64,000 nucleotides of DNA from assembly GCA_022266195.1 (NCBI GenBank), contig WHVY01000003.1, forward strand, positions 10,478,001 through 10,542,000, given 5' to 3'. Source of the stretch: Tetranychus cinnabarinus (Eukaryota; Arthropoda; Arachnida; Trombidiformes; Tetranychidae). Shown piece by piece: positions 62,278-64,000 of this stretch. The number at the start of each line of letters is the position of its first letter. The stretch's first letter is position 1. Position numbers and translations under genes: made by a program. Below the pieces are notes generated by a model. That model saw only the letters and a program-made list of their open reading frames with translations. It searched no databases and was not told the DNA's origin.

Positions 62278-64000
62278 TAAGCAAGCAATTTTTATGTACA
62301 AATGATGAGTTTCAGCTCTCTAACTCCTGTGGTCTCAGAATGAGATCGATTTGATTGAAAATTGTCATTGATCTGTTTTACGGAAAAAGAAAATGTTATT
62401 TCTCAGAATAAGACCATTTTCTGTTTGGTCATCAAAGAACACTTCAATAAAATAAGTTTCGTGAAAAAATCTGCTTCCATAGCTGGAGAACAGGCGATCG
62501 AAGTTTTAACTTTGACCTCGATTATCTCGAAAACCGACCATCGGATGAAGCATTTAAATGTACCAATGAACTAAGTTTTTATGTCCCTACAAATGTACCA
62601 AGTCTCAGCTCTTTACGCAAATGTTCGAGCCTTTAGTAGTACTTTTTGCATTTGAGTTGTTAGTTTAACCAGAAAATTGGTTTATTTAGCAAGAAATGGG
62701 TTTAGTTGCTTTTTGTTTAATGAAATAAGTTGTTTTCCGTGCATTTACAACCCAAATATCAAGATCAGAATGCGCTAATGGAAAGTTTTTAAATTGAATT
62801 GAATCAGCAATTAGTAGGGAATTAAATTGGGTAAGAATGATGATTTTAGGTGATGCGATTCTCGAGATATTGAGTCGCAAAGTTTTTAGTCCAATGGCCA
62901 AAATAAAAAGAACTATTACTAAATTGAAAAAAGTATTCGATCAATGGTGTGTGTCAACAATTTTTATGGATAAATAATAAGTTTCAGCTCTCTAACTATA
63001 ACAATCACAAAATGCGATCGATTTAATTGAAAATTGGCATTGATCTCTTTTACGGAAAAATAAAATGTCATTCCTCAAAATGAGACCGTTTTCTGGTTGA
63101 TCATCAAAAGACACATTAGTAAATAAAGTTTTGTGAAAAAATTTGCTTCCATAGCTACAGAAAAGACGATCGAAGTTTTAACTTTGACCTCGATTATCTC
63201 GAAAACCGTCCATCGCATGAAGCATTTAAATGCACCAATGAACTAAGTTTTTATGTACCTACAAAGGCACCAAGTCTCAGCTCTTTACGCAAATGTTCGA
63301 GCCTTAGGCAGTACTTTTTATTATATTTTGATTTGTAAGTTTAACCAGAAAAATTGTTTATTTACCAAGATATTGGTTTAGATGAGTTTTGTTTGTTGAA
63401 TAGGTTGTTGTTCGTGCATTTACAACCCGAACATCATAACCCAAATGCACTAAGAGAAATTTATTTGAATGAATTGGGGTATTGATTAGTATGGAATTAA
63501 ATTGATGAAAGAATAATGATTGTAGGTGATACCATTCTCGAAATATCGAGTCTCAAAGTTTTAAGACCAATGGCCAAAATCCAGAGAACTATTACTAAAT
63601 TGAAAAAAGTATTCAGCCCATGATGTGAGCAAGCAATTTTTCATGGACGGATAATAAGTCTAAGCTCACTAACTCTTATGGTCACACAAAGCGATCGTTT
63701 TAAATGAAAATCGAACTAAACTGTTTTTACAGAAAACGAGAAATGCTATTCTCAAAATGAATACATTTCCTAGTTGGTTATCAAAAGATACATCAGTAAT
63801 ATGAGTTTCATGAAAAAATCTAAGTCCATAATAGCACAAAAAGCTAGACAAGTTTAAACTTCGAACCCCGATTTTCTCGAGAACTGTCTTTTCAATCTCG
63901 CGAATGGACACCGTTTATGAATAAACGTGACAGTTGTGCTTTATTTTGACACACCTATCGTTTGTATTCTCGGATGTTTCATGGCATAAAAACAAATCTA

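Larger units (their letters stand above)
61251..64000. repeat. Foldback element with 46-bp terminal inverted repeats, reaching the window end
   Basis: The left end at 61,251-61,296 (TAGATTTGTTTTTATGCC..., through CCGAGAATACAA) matches the reverse complement of 63,955-64,000 with one mismatch in 46. Inside, the left arm has one unit (to about 61,780). A spacer related to that at 25,541 but inverted follows (61,781-62,030). The right arm has about three ~670-base units in reverse (landmark TTTGACCTCGATTATCTCG at 62,511 and 63,183, a diverged one near 63,866). The arms are therefore unequal. A small ATGATACAT tandem lies at about 61,453-61,490. There is no coding frame. The match stops only because the window does, so the true end may lie further on. 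Confidence 0.85.

Overview
This window looks like nuclear DNA of an arthropod. It is strongly AT-rich, its genes are split by GT-AG introns, and its proteins read as animal orthologues. I lean towards an acariform mite because of the compact genes and base composition, but the sequence alone does not prove it. No bacterial, viral or organellar feature, tRNA, rRNA or CRISPR array was recognised.

Layout. Positions 1-22,314 (+) hold the last ~1,066 codons of CAPS/Cadps, the calcium-dependent activator of dense-core vesicle exocytosis; its N-terminal exons lie before the window. One intron is about 9.4 kb long and carries a structured, GC-richer insertion-like island at 8.1-8.85 kb. From 23.65 to 28.2 kb is a repeat block: a long inverted repeat built from ~665-bp subunits, then a chimeric pseudogene made of SLC17 transporter and cyclophilin pieces, then a half copy of the repeat. 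From 29.2 to 33.2 kb (+) is a complete AP-2 alpha-adaptin gene in 11 exons. From 40.26 to 35.3 kb (-) is a CNC-type bZIP factor (cap-n-collar/Nrf family). From 44.8 to 46.0 kb (+) is MTG1, a circularly permuted mitochondrial ribosome-assembly GTPase. From 54.46 to 46.69 kb (-) is a secreted animal haem peroxidase in seven exons. From 60.2 to 60.96 kb (+) is a secretory-pathway cyclophilin. From 61.25 kb to the window edge is a second foldback element, with near-identical ends and a nested TA-flanked miniature transposon.

The genes are not an operon; they are independent neighbours. CAPS and AP-2 alpha act at opposite ends of the vesicle cycle (exocytosis and clathrin endocytosis). The CNC factor and the peroxidase both belong to redox biology, but their proximity may be chance.

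The least ordinary part is the repeat system. A 3' fragment of the cyclophilin gene reappears about 34 kb away, inverted and frameshifted. There it is fused to an SLC17 fragment and sandwiched between copies of the same repeat that lies just downstream of the intact cyclophilin gene. This looks like capture or duplication of host gene pieces by a non-coding foldback element. Exon boundaries below come from splice consensus, reading-frame phase and remembered family alignments; no search was run.
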